A stretch of DNA of 29,485 nt from WTJX01 sp045106295. GTDB lineage: Bacteria > Bacteroidota > Bacteroidia > Cytophagales > JAAEPT01. The DNA is taken from assembly GCA_045106295.1 (NCBI GenBank), contig JBGCEI010000103.1, positions 1-29,485 of the forward strand. Direction: 5' to 3'. Position numbers and translations under genes: made by a program. Below, in pieces: positions 1 through 7,274 of the stretch. The notes beneath the pieces are model-generated. The model was not told the origin of the DNA. It worked only from the letters and a program-made list of their open reading frames with translations, and ran no database searches. Numbering within the stretch: the stretch's first letter is position 1; the number at the start of each line of letters is the position of its first letter.

Positions 1-5
1 GAATC

Positions 6-101
6 TAACTATCTGCAAATCAGTCGCTTTGCTAGTTTAGCCAATTTAACCCTAGCGGTGCTAGGCTGAAATGAGCTAAACCCCTGATTTCTTGCTAGTT
101 A
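6..101. repeat. Long nested imperfect hairpin (attC-like architecture)
   Basis: Four nested inverted-repeat blocks fold this stretch into one long hairpin. TAACTA (6-11) pairs with TAGTTA (96-101). A symmetric 5x5 unpaired segment follows. AAATCAG (17-23) pairs with CTGATTT (84-90), GTTTAGC (35-41) with GCTAAAC (75-81), and the apex CCTAGC (51-56) with GCTAGG (60-65). ATTT (44-47) can also pair with AAAT (69-72). Two paired boxes separated by an unpaired 5-base spacer resemble the R and L boxes of an integron attC site. However, the right-hand GTTAACT only partly fits GTTRRRY, and no integrase or cassette gene is seen. It could equally be a REP-like repeat or the 3' end of an upstream transcript. 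Confidence 0.7.
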
Positions 102-169
102 ACTTCTCATAACGAATTCTAATGCAAAATCCGGGTTTAAAAGTAAACAAACAAAATAATAGAAATTAC

Positions 170-202
170 CTTGTAATTTTAAAGCATTAGGTCTTACATT
201 TG
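170..202 (+). promoter_or_regulatory. Bacteroidetes-type promoter for the B12 uptake operon
   Basis: TACATTTG at 195-202 matches the Bacteroidetes -7 consensus TAnnTTTG exactly. CTTG at 170-173 sits about 21 bases upstream, where the -33 TTTG element is expected. Transcription would begin just before the riboswitch aptamer, which fits its placement. Confidence 0.7.
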
Positions 203-204
203 TG

Positions 205-380
205 CTGTATTTGGTAACCGGCACTTGGCAAAGTGCTTGTTTTAATAGGGAATCCAGTTAAAATCTGGAACTGTCCCCGCAACTGTACGTTCTTTTAGAT
301 TTTATTGCATCCTCATAGCCACTGTCTTTTTTGATGGGAAGGCGCAATAAACGGAACAAGTCAGGAGACCTGCCTAATAT
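205..380 (+). promoter_or_regulatory. Cobalamin (AdoCbl-type) riboswitch
   Basis: Hallmarks of the cobalamin aptamer appear in order. There is a GCACTT/AAGTGC stem (221-236), then AATAGGGAAT (244-253) and a P5-like CCAG/CTGG hairpin (254-268). The conserved CTGTCCCCGCAACTGTA follows (271-287), then AGCCACTG (316-323) and GATGGGAAGGCG (333-344). The B12 box AAGTCAGGAGACCTGCC lies at 358-374. It lies on the plus strand directly upstream of a btuB-like receptor gene, so bound cobalamin most likely represses the two-gene uptake operon. Exact aptamer edges are estimates. Confidence 0.97.
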
Positions 381-536
381 AGTTAGTAGAACAACTTTCG
401 GGTGAAAGGAAAATTCTCAGGTTAGTTTTTATCAATAAAAAATAATTAGATAATTAGTGCATTGACGTGTCGATGTAAAAGGATGCTTTATTCTTTTCAT
501 TTGAATACTTTTCACTGCTAAAGTTATTGTAAATAG
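381..536 (+). other. Untranslated leader between riboswitch and btuB
   Basis: This stretch of about 155 bases has no credible ORF. It has a short hairpin, CTTTC-GGGT-GAAAG (395-408), just after the aptamer. There is also an all-AT stem TTTTTAT/ATAAAAA (426-441) and a weak CATTGAC/GTCGATG dyad starting at 460. No intrinsic terminator with a U-tract is evident, so control may be translational. No Shine-Dalgarno sequence is obvious before the ATG at 537, as is usual in this phylum. Confidence 0.5.
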
Positions 537-2471
537 ATGCAAAAGACTTTTACGATATGTCTTTTATTCTCGGTGTGCTATCGTTCTGTGGTTGCACAAG
601 TGGAGGATACTGTTTTACTACAGCAAGTAGTAATTCAAGGATCTGCTACTGAAAATTTTTTGGCAGGAAATAAGGTCGAAGAAATCGATTCTTCAGCTAT
701 CAGTGAATATCAGACGCAAGATTTAGGAGCCTTACTTCAAGGGAAAACACCTATTTATTTAAAAGGGTATGGGTTAGGACAACTATCTACGGTTTCGTTT
801 AGAGGAACAAATGCTAGTCAAACAGCAGTATTGTGGAATGGGATAAATATTAACTCATTAACATTGGGGCAAACAGACTTCTCACTACTACCTGTATCTG
901 CATTAGATGAAGTAAAGATAAGTTATGGAGCGTCTACAGTGGAAAATGGTAGTGGTTCCATAGGTGGTGCTGTTTTGCTTAATAGTAATTTAAAAAATAT
1001 AGTAAATTCAGAATTTAGTTTCATTACTACTTACAATTCTCTGAAAAATAAGACATATAGCATAACTGCTAAGGTTAAAAAAAAGCATCTTAAATCTGCA
1101 ACAAAATTATACTCTTTAGATTGGAAAAATAACTTTGATTTTGTTAACAGGTACAAAGTAGGGAAGCCAACAGAAAATTTAGAAGGAGCGGGAATTAATC
1201 AAAAAGGAGTTACACAAGATTTAAGTTATAGTTTTAAGGATTTTTTAGTTTATGGACACTTGTGGGTGAATAACAGAAAAAAAGAAATTCAAAAACCAGC
1301 TAGTATTTTTAGCATAGGAAAAGATGTACAAACAGACTTGAATTTTAAGAGTCAAATAGGCGCTAAATTCTACTTTGAAAAATCAGATTTAGATGTAAAA
1401 TATGCATTTGTTCAAGATGAACTAACAATTGATTTTTTAAATAATAACTTAAATGTAGCACATGCAAAAACTAATCAACAAGTTATATTAACTCAGTACA
1501 GTTATTCTCCAAACAAAAAGATAAAGGTTAAAAGTAAAATTTCTCATAGTTTCATTAAGGCTGATTTAGATAACTATGTAGATAATCGAGTAAAAGAACA
1601 TCGTACATTTGCTAATTTAATGGCTAATGCCAATTTATTAAAATCAGTACATTTTACATTAGGGATACAACAAGAGTGGGTTACAAATTATGTAGCTTCA
1701 TTACCTTCTATTCACTTAGGTACACAAGTAATTAAAAAAATAGGCTCATTAGTCTTTAGTACTCAGTTAGCCTACAAAACTGCTTATAGGCTACCAACTT
1801 TAAATGATAGATTTTGGACAAGTTTTTCAGGAGAGGGGAACCCTAATGTAAAACCAGAAAGTAGTCAGTCTATTGAAGGAAGCCAAAAAATAACATTTTC
1901 AAAAAGAAAGTGGTCAATGACTTTTCAATCTACTTTATATCGAAATATCATTGACAACTATATTCTTTGGCAACCTCTTGATGGTCAGACATGGTCACCT
2001 CAGAACTTTCAAAAAGTAGAAAGTCATGGAGCAGAAACTACTCTTAATTTTAACCTACAAACTAAAAACCTGAAACTGTCAGTAAATGGTTTTTATGCTT
2101 ATACTAGAACATTTTTATTAGAATCTGATAGACAAAATATATTTCAAGACGGTAGGCAGTTATGGTATGTTCCTCTTAAAAAAAGTGGGATTGGATGTAG
2201 CATATTATTTAAAGGTAATACTACACTATTTGCTCATTATAGTTACTCTAGTAAGAGAGGAGCAAGCGGAAGCATAATATTAGACCCATTCGATGTACTT
2301 GATATAGGTTTTTCTCAAAAAATTAAACTTTTTAAAAATACTTCTACGCACCTTAAGGTTAAATTATACAATTTATTTGATGAGCAATATGAGCTTTATC
2401 AATCATTTGTACAACCAAGGAGGTACGTAGAAGTACAACTTAATATTAATTTAAAAATAAATAATTCATGA
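537..2471 (+). CDS. btuB: TonB-dependent outer-membrane receptor, probable vitamin B12 transporter (BtuB-like)
   Basis: This 644-residue protein is close to the length of E. coli BtuB (about 614). It has an N-terminal signal peptide ending near VVAQ (residue 21), then a TonB-box-like stretch TVLLQQVVIQG. The plug domain spans about residues 50-155, with the typical LGALLQGKTPIYLKGYG and VSFRGTNASQTAVLWNGI segments. The rest alternates like beta-barrel strands, ending with the receptor motif LYNLFDEQYELYQSF. No carboxypeptidase-like N-terminal domain is present, unlike the SusC type. Placement behind a cobalamin riboswitch, with a BtuG-like lipoprotein overlapping its 3' end by four bases, makes B12 or corrinoid uptake the best reading. 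Substrate is inferred from context. Confidence 0.93.
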   Translation: MQKTFTICLLFSVCYRSVVAQVEDTVLLQQVVIQGSATENFLAGNKVEEIDSSAISEYQTQDLGALLQGKTPIYLKGYGLGQLSTVSFRGTNASQTAVLWNGININSLTLGQTDFSLLPVSALDEVKISYGASTVENGSGSIGGAVLLNSNLKNIVNSEFSFITTYNSLKNKTYSITAKVKKKHLKSATKLYSLDWKNNFDFVNRYKVGKPTENLEGAGINQKGVTQDLSYSFKDFLVYGHLWVNNRKKEIQKPASIFSIGKDVQTDLNFKSQIGAKFYFEKSDLDVKYAFVQDELTIDFLNNNLNVAHAKTNQQVILTQYSYSPNKKIKVKSKISHSFIKADLDNYVDNRVKEHRTFANLMANANLLKSVHFTLGIQQEWVTNYVASLPSIHLGTQVIKKIGSLVFSTQLAYKTAYRLPTLNDRFWTSFSGEGNPNVKPESSQSIEGSQKITFSKRKWSMTFQSTLYRNIIDNYILWQPLDGQTWSPQNFQKVESHGAETTLNFNLQTKNLKLSVNGFYAYTRTFLLESDRQNIFQDGRQLWYVPLKKSGIGCSILFKGNTTLFAHYSYSSKRGASGSIILDPFDVLDIGFSQKIKLFKNTSTHLKVKLYNLFDEQYELYQSFVQPRRYVEVQLNINLKINNS

Positions 2472-3574
2472 ATAGATTTAGATTTTTAGGAATAACCCTA
2501 ATTGCAGTATTAGTAATGTTATCGTGTAAAAAAGATGATGAAGTACAGCCCCAAGAACAAGATTTTGGTTACCCTGATTTAGCTTTGTCTACCAATTTAC
2601 TTATTACAAATGAAGGTAACTTTCTAAACTCAAATGCTTCTGTTGACTTTTTAACATTTAGTAACAACAAACTTATAAATGCGCAAAAGAGTGTTTTTAA
2701 AGATGTTAATAATGTTGATGGTATAGGAGATGTCTTACAATCTGCATTAGTTAATGATTCTCTTATTTTCTTAATTGTTAATAATTCTAATAAAGTACGT
2801 ATTGTTAATAAAAACACATTTAAGGAAGTAAAAGAATTGAATGCTAATCAACCTAGATATATGGTGAAAGTCAGTGAATCTAAAGCATACTTATCTGAGT
2901 GGGGACCTTTTACAGGTTATGTTGATGATGTTAAGATTATTGATTTAGAAACATTAACCATTACGGGGAATATTGATTTAGGTGTTAATAGGCCAGAATA
3001 TTTTGAGCTTGTAAACGGAAAAGTTTATGTGACTTGTGGAGGTGGATTTGGTGGTAACGAAAAAGTAGTAGTTATTGATCCTAATACAGATATGGTAACC
3101 AAAATGATTGATGTGTTTCCTAACTCTATTGGTACAACGGTTGATGCAAATAATGATTTATGGGTTATGTCAATCGGTTCAGGTAGTGGTGGATCATTGG
3201 TTAAAGTAGATTTGTCTACTGATTTACCAGTAGATACAATTAATACGGGTAATTTGGGTTCTTTCAATAATAAGCTACTTAATACAAATTCAGCTAAAGA
3301 TATTTTATATTTTTTAACTCCTAATGGTTTGTATGCTTTAGATGTAAATGATTTAGCTAGTAATCAGTTCATAGCATCTAGTGCTGCATTTATCCCAGGT
3401 AGTTTCAGAGGTTTTGGTATAGCTAAGTCTGATAATGACGTGATTTTTGTCGGAAAAAATAACTTTGCTAGTAATATTAAACAAAATGGAATTGAAGTGT
3501 ACTCACAGAATCAATCATTACTTTATAGTTTTCAATCAGGTATTGGTCCAAACGGATTTTATTTCTTTGAATAA
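2468..3574 (+). CDS. btuG: Surface lipoprotein with beta-propeller repeats, probable BtuG-like cobalamin-binding protein
   Basis: The start codon overlaps the btuB-like stop (ATGA), so the two are translationally coupled and under the same riboswitch. The N-terminus is a lipoprotein signal with lipobox VMLSC (Cys20). It is followed by KKDDE, which fits the Bacteroidetes surface lipoprotein export signal. The 368-residue body has repeated YncE-like propeller blades such as VRIVNKNTFKEVKELNANQPRY, VKIIDLETLTITGNIDLG and VVVIDPNTDMVTKMIDV. In Bacteroides, BtuG is a propeller lipoprotein that caps BtuB and binds B12 very tightly. Pairing, topology and regulation all match. Cobalamin binding itself is inferred. 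Confidence 0.85.
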   Translation: MNRFRFLGITLIAVLVMLSCKKDDEVQPQEQDFGYPDLALSTNLLITNEGNFLNSNASVDFLTFSNNKLINAQKSVFKDVNNVDGIGDVLQSALVNDSLIFLIVNNSNKVRIVNKNTFKEVKELNANQPRYMVKVSESKAYLSEWGPFTGYVDDVKIIDLETLTITGNIDLGVNRPEYFELVNGKVYVTCGGGFGGNEKVVVIDPNTDMVTKMIDVFPNSIGTTVDANNDLWVMSIGSGSGGSLVKVDLSTDLPVDTINTGNLGSFNNKLLNTNSAKDILYFLTPNGLYALDVNDLASNQFIASSAAFIPGSFRGFGIAKSDNDVIFVGKNNFASNIKQNGIEVYSQNQSLLYSFQSGIGPNGFYFFE

Positions 3575-3630
3575 ATGATTCACTACCACTTATTCAACAA
3601 TTAAGTGACATATCTATTATTATTTAACTG

Positions 3631-3662
3631 TAATTAGGAGGGTTATTTAACCTTCCTAATTA
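3631..3662. terminator. Bidirectional hairpin between convergent genes
   Basis: TAATTAGGAGGGTT (3631-3644) pairs with AACCTTCCTAATTA (3649-3662) through 14 pairs including one G-U, with loop ATTT. It lies between the btuG-like gene and the convergent formyltransferase gene and covers the latter's stop codon. U-tracts on both sides are weak, so termination efficiency is uncertain. Confidence 0.6.
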
Positions 3663-4410
3663 AATAGTTTTGTAAGTAAGAAAAAGCAGTAGGATGGTAC
3701 CATAAACTCCCTTTTTCATGAATAGGAGTAGCTGTTGAAACGGTATCTAAATTGCTTGATAGTGCTTTTTTTAGTAAGATAAGACCTTCTCCTAATTGGA
3801 TAAAAGGATAGGTGTAAAAGTTATCTTTTGGTGTAATTGAAATAGTAGTTTGGCTAATAATATTACCTGTGTCTATCCCTTTATTTACTTGATGGACAGT
3901 AACTCCACATTTTTCTATCTCATTGTTTATTAATGCCCAATACCCACCATGTACACCTCTGTAGTAAGGTGTGATCCCCGCATGAATATTAATAAAAACA
4001 GCAGAGGTAGCCTCTAAAGTAGCTTTAGAAATGATGCGTGTTCCATGTATCAGAATTATGTCAGCTTGTTCTTCTCGTAAATACTCTTGTACATTGGAAT
4101 CATTCACAGAGTTGACATGTAAAACAATATTTGAAGGAATGGTAGAAGAGTTAAAGCTATAGGTATTGAAAATAGCTGTGATTCTGTTTTTTGCTCTTTT
4201 TTTGATAAGTGGAACAATACAAACGATGAAGAATAACTGCCCTATTGTTTTGAAGAGGCCTAACTTTTTAATTCGTTTACGAATAATTATCCACTTACTA
4301 ACAGACTGTTCTAAAACAACTGACGAGATAGTGTATTCTTCCGAAATGCTGTTGTAGAAGCAGTTGGTAGAAAGGCTTTCTTGAGCAAGTATGATTATTT
4401 TTTTGCTCAT
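3643..4410 (-). CDS. Formyltransferase-family protein (sugar N-formyltransferase type)
   Basis: The 255-residue protein carries the formyltransferase catalytic core: the N-x-H motif within INIHAGITPYYRG (Asn141, His143) and the essential Asp in GIDTGNII (Asp180). This is the Asn-His-Asp set of 10-formyl-THF-dependent transferases. It lacks the C-terminal domain of methionyl-tRNA formyltransferase, so a small-molecule amine such as an amino sugar is the likelier acceptor. Residues 52-70 are unusually hydrophobic and might attach it to the membrane. The start codon overlaps the upstream deacetylase stop by four bases, so they form one operon. No signal peptide is seen; it is probably cytoplasmic. 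The acceptor is unknown. Confidence 0.88.
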   Translation of the reverse strand: MSKKIIILAQESLSTNCFYNSISEEYTISSVVLEQSVSKWIIIRKRIKKLGLFKTIGQLFFIVCIVPLIKKRAKNRITAIFNTYSFNSSTIPSNIVLHVNSVNDSNVQEYLREEQADIILIHGTRIISKATLEATSAVFINIHAGITPYYRGVHGGYWALINNEIEKCGVTVHQVNKGIDTGNIISQTTISITPKDNFYTYPFIQLGEGLILLKKALSSNLDTVSTATPIHEKGSLWYHPTAFSYLQNYLIRKVK

Positions 4411-5369
4411 AAATTACTCAATGTAGTATGAATATCTTTCATATTTTGGCTTTTGAAACCGTAAGTGGCGTTTAATTCTTGGTAGTGGTCGAGTATTTTC
4501 GTTAAGAAAGCCATGTTCTTTTCTAGATTAGATCCAAAATTGTGTGGATGCCACCATAAATGGTAGGTTAGTTTATTCTTTGCAGCATACGTCATGGCTT
4601 TTCTAATCCTTCTAAGCTTGAGTGCTTGCAAACAAGCTAGTTTGGAAGAGTAAGGACGTAAAAAACGACTAGATGGAAGATTGAGGAAACCATTAATTAG
4701 CTGTGGTTTATAAGTGTGGTTTCCTGTTAAATTAATGTATGAATCTATCAGTCTAATTCCTTTTTTGAACAAAGTCTCTTTGCTCCATGCTTCGGGCTTA
4801 TATATCCAAGACTTTTCGTTTCCTCGGTAGATAGCGATTCCTAATTTTTTACAGACAGCAAGGTAAGTATCATTGTATTGATTTCGAGGAAAGACGATGG
4901 ATTGGAGGTCTATTTGATGTTCGTTAGCAATAGAAATAGCCGAGATGAGGTCCGCCTGAAACTCACTAGCTTGCTGTCCTTCTTCTAAGGTGTAATAGTG
5001 AGAAAATGTATGGCTTGCTATTTCCATACCAGAGGTGGTTGCTATTTTTTTTATAAGAGGTAAGGCAAAATAAGTATCTTCCGTATCAGCAGAATGCTTA
5101 GTTAGTTTTTGGTAGGGCGATAGGTTTTTGTTCGTATAAGAAGGGAGTAAATCAGAGAAATGTTTTGATATGTCAGTGTCTTTATTCCCCATAAGGAAAC
5201 CTACGGTAGCAAAAGTGGCGTGAATAGAGTAGTCTACGAAAGTGGCTAATAAGCGTTCTATTGCTTTGGGTGTTTCTTTTAAATTAGAATGGTATGCTGA
5301 GGCTTTTTTTTCATCATGAACTCCCCAAAAAAGTTCTAAATCTAATGATATAATAAAGTTTCCGTTCAA
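4407..5369 (-). CDS. Polysaccharide deacetylase (NodB/CE4) family protein
   Basis: This 320-residue protein has the NodB-fold motifs in order. Motif 1 is SLDLELFWG, with Asp10 and an acidic Glu12. Motif 2 is SHTFSH, with metal ligands His120 and His124. Motif 3 is FPRNQY (160-165), and WWHPHNFG near 272-279 supplies the late catalytic histidine. The metal site therefore looks intact. There is no signal peptide, so it likely acts in the cytoplasm, unlike secreted chitin or peptidoglycan deacetylases. It is first in a two-gene operon with the formyltransferase. Hydrolysis of an N-acyl group (acetyl or formyl) from an amino sugar is the plausible reaction. Substrate unknown. Confidence 0.9.
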   Translation of the reverse strand: MNGNFIISLDLELFWGVHDEKKASAYHSNLKETPKAIERLLATFVDYSIHATFATVGFLMGNKDTDISKHFSDLLPSYTNKNLSPYQKLTKHSADTEDTYFALPLIKKIATTSGMEIASHTFSHYYTLEEGQQASEFQADLISAISIANEHQIDLQSIVFPRNQYNDTYLAVCKKLGIAIYRGNEKSWIYKPEAWSKETLFKKGIRLIDSYINLTGNHTYKPQLINGFLNLPSSRFLRPYSSKLACLQALKLRRIRKAMTYAAKNKLTYHLWWHPHNFGSNLEKNMAFLTKILDHYQELNATYGFKSQNMKDIHTTLSNL

Positions 5370-5431
5370 ATTAGTACGTATTAACTAGTAGAGTAACCCC
5401 TAAAAATTTTTATCTTTCGGATAGCAAGTTA

Positions 5432-6805
5432 TTGGGTTTGGTTGGATTAGCCAAACAACAACATGGTTTAAATTGCTCTCTCTTGGATTGGACAGACCTT
5501 ATATTATTCCCTCTTTTTTATTTAGTTGTCACTATTGTATTCTCTAGAGTATCGAATAAAATATCGTCTCCTTTAGATAGAAAATATTTTAACTGGGCAT
5601 TACATGCTAAAATCTGGGGAGGAATAGCCTTAGCATCTGTGTATCAATTCTATTACGGAAAAGGAGATACGTTTCATTTTTACCATGATTCTTCATTTTT
5701 ATATGAGCTCTTTTGGGAGGATCCTTCATTAGCCTTAAAGGCAGTAGTTTTTAAATTACGAGACTTATCTCCTGATTATTCTAAATTCCGAATGTATTTC
5801 CCTAGCGATCAGGCCAGCTTGGTAGTGATCAGATTAGCTTTTATATTAGGCCTCTTCTGTTTTAATAGTTATACCGTTATAGCGACTGTTTTTACACTTA
5901 TTTCTTTCTGTGGGATATGGTTAATTTATCGTGTGTTTAGAGAATTGGTCGGAGGTATAGATAAGAAAATGGCACTTGCTATACTGTTTTTCCCCTCTGT
6001 GGTGTTTTGGGGTTCAGGTTTTATGAAAGACCCCATTACGGTAGGGGTATTAGGAATTTTTTTTTACTGTTTCTATACTCTTTTTATTAAAGGTAAAGTG
6101 AGGTTTAAATATTTACTTTTCTTACTTATTTCATTAATAGTATTAAAAACATTGAAAGTATATGTGTTGTACTCTTTTTTACCTGCTTGTGGAGTCTGGA
6201 TCTATATAGAATACAAAAGCAAGATCAAGAATAAAGCGTTAAGGTTTTTTTCAATTCCCTTTTTATTGGCTTTTATTGGGGGGATGGGGTATTTAGTATT
6301 GAATAAAGTACAAGCAGAAGGACGTTATTCATTAGAGAATGTAGCCTCGTCAGCAGTATTGATTTCAGATTATTTGTATAACGTAAGTACTAGGGATGGT
6401 GGCTCTGCTTTTACATTGAGTACTACTTTTGATGGTTCTATTACTAGTGGCTTAAAAGTAGCTCCTGAAGCTTTGATGGTGGCGTATTTCAGACCTTTTT
6501 TATGGGAAGCTAGAAACCCTCTAATGCTCGTTTCGGGAATAGAAAATACGTATATCTTATTTTTATTTCTTCAAGCAGTTTTGCTTCTTATTTCTAAAAA
6601 GAAAATAAATAAGTTGACTAGAAACTCAGGACTATTGTATACGGCTATTGTTTTTTCAGTTATTTTAGGTGTAGGAATCACTATTTCTACGGCAAATTTA
6701 GGGTCGTTGTCACGATACAGAATTCCTTTTCTGCCATTTTTGATTTGCGCCCTGTTTTTAATAATAGAAAGTAGAAAGAATAGACAAAACGAATTGTATG
6801 ATTGA
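5432..6805 (+). CDS. Multi-pass membrane protein, possible GT-C-type glycosyltransferase
   Basis: About 457 residues with roughly ten or more hydrophobic segments from residue 22 onward. The first large loop has a charged cluster, GDTFHFYHDSSF (78-89), and another segment reads FFPSVVFWGSGFMKDP (186-201). These resemble polytopic glycosyltransferases or polymerases of envelope polysaccharide pathways, but no family is certain. The start is odd: the frame opens at about 5375 with no ATG before the first membrane segment. TTG at 5432 is given here; TTG at 5438 or 5483 are alternatives. It is divergent from the formyltransferase/deacetylase operon, and its 3' end overlaps the Lrp gene by eight bases. 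Confidence 0.8.
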   Translation: MGLVGLAKQQHGLNCSLLDWTDLILFPLFYLVVTIVFSRVSNKISSPLDRKYFNWALHAKIWGGIALASVYQFYYGKGDTFHFYHDSSFLYELFWEDPSLALKAVVFKLRDLSPDYSKFRMYFPSDQASLVVIRLAFILGLFCFNSYTVIATVFTLISFCGIWLIYRVFRELVGGIDKKMALAILFFPSVVFWGSGFMKDPITVGVLGIFFYCFYTLFIKGKVRFKYLLFLLISLIVLKTLKVYVLYSFLPACGVWIYIEYKSKIKNKALRFFSIPFLLAFIGGMGYLVLNKVQAEGRYSLENVASSAVLISDYLYNVSTRDGGSAFTLSTTFDGSITSGLKVAPEALMVAYFRPFLWEARNPLMLVSGIENTYILFLFLQAVLLLISKKKINKLTRNSGLLYTAIVFSVILGVGITISTANLGSLSRYRIPFLPFLICALFLIIESRKNRQNELYD

Positions 6806-7274
6806 TTTTCTTAAGACATTAGACCAAACGGATAAACAAATCCTTCAGATTCTTCAGACAGATGCTAAGATTACCAATTCTCAGCTGGCTAAAGAAATAG
6901 GTTTATCACCAGCACCTACCTTAGAAAGAGTTCGTAAGTTAGAAACTAGTGGCGTAATAGAAAGCTATCATGCCGTTTTGAGCCCCGAAAAGATGGGAGT
7001 AGGTGTAGGTATTTATTTGTCTATCTCCTTGTCAAGTCATAAAAAGAATCAAATTAATGCACTGGTAGAGAAAATGAGTGCCATAGATGCTGTCGTAGAA
7101 TGTCACCATGTAACAGGAGTCGGTGATTTTCTGATTAAAATTCTAGCGAAGGATAGTAAAACCTGTCATGAATTGATTTTAAATCAGTTAGTAGAAATTG
7201 AAGAGATAGGAAATATGCAGTCTATGATTATTCTTAAGACCTATAAGAATGAGCAGACGTTTAACGTAAATTAA
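6798..7274 (+). CDS. Lrp/AsnC-family transcriptional regulator
   Basis: 158 residues, the usual size for this family. An N-terminal winged helix-turn-helix (about residues 7-65) includes LDQTDKQILQILQ and the recognition segment NSQLAKEIGLSPAPTLERVRKLE. The C-terminal RAM/AsnC effector domain (about 70-150) contains VVECHHVTGVGDFLIKI, the glycine-rich turn that forms the amino-acid pocket. It overlaps the end of the membrane-protein gene by eight bases and likely shares its transcript. It converges on the TPR gene with a four-base tail-to-tail overlap. Its ligand and targets cannot be read from sequence. Confidence 0.95.
   Translation: MIDFLKTLDQTDKQILQILQTDAKITNSQLAKEIGLSPAPTLERVRKLETSGVIESYHAVLSPEKMGVGVGIYLSISLSSHKKNQINALVEKMSAIDAVVECHHVTGVGDFLIKILAKDSKTCHELILNQLVEIEEIGNMQSMIILKTYKNEQTFNVN

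Noticed and set aside
1..110. tRNA or a complete integron cassette site
   Set aside because: There is no T-loop or anticodon-arm pattern, so not a tRNA. The attC match is incomplete, so it is reported only as an attC-like hairpin.
2569..3267. Two minus-strand open frames of about 80 residues inside the btuG-like gene
   Set aside because: They are shadows of a clear lipoprotein gene with no signal or domain of their own.
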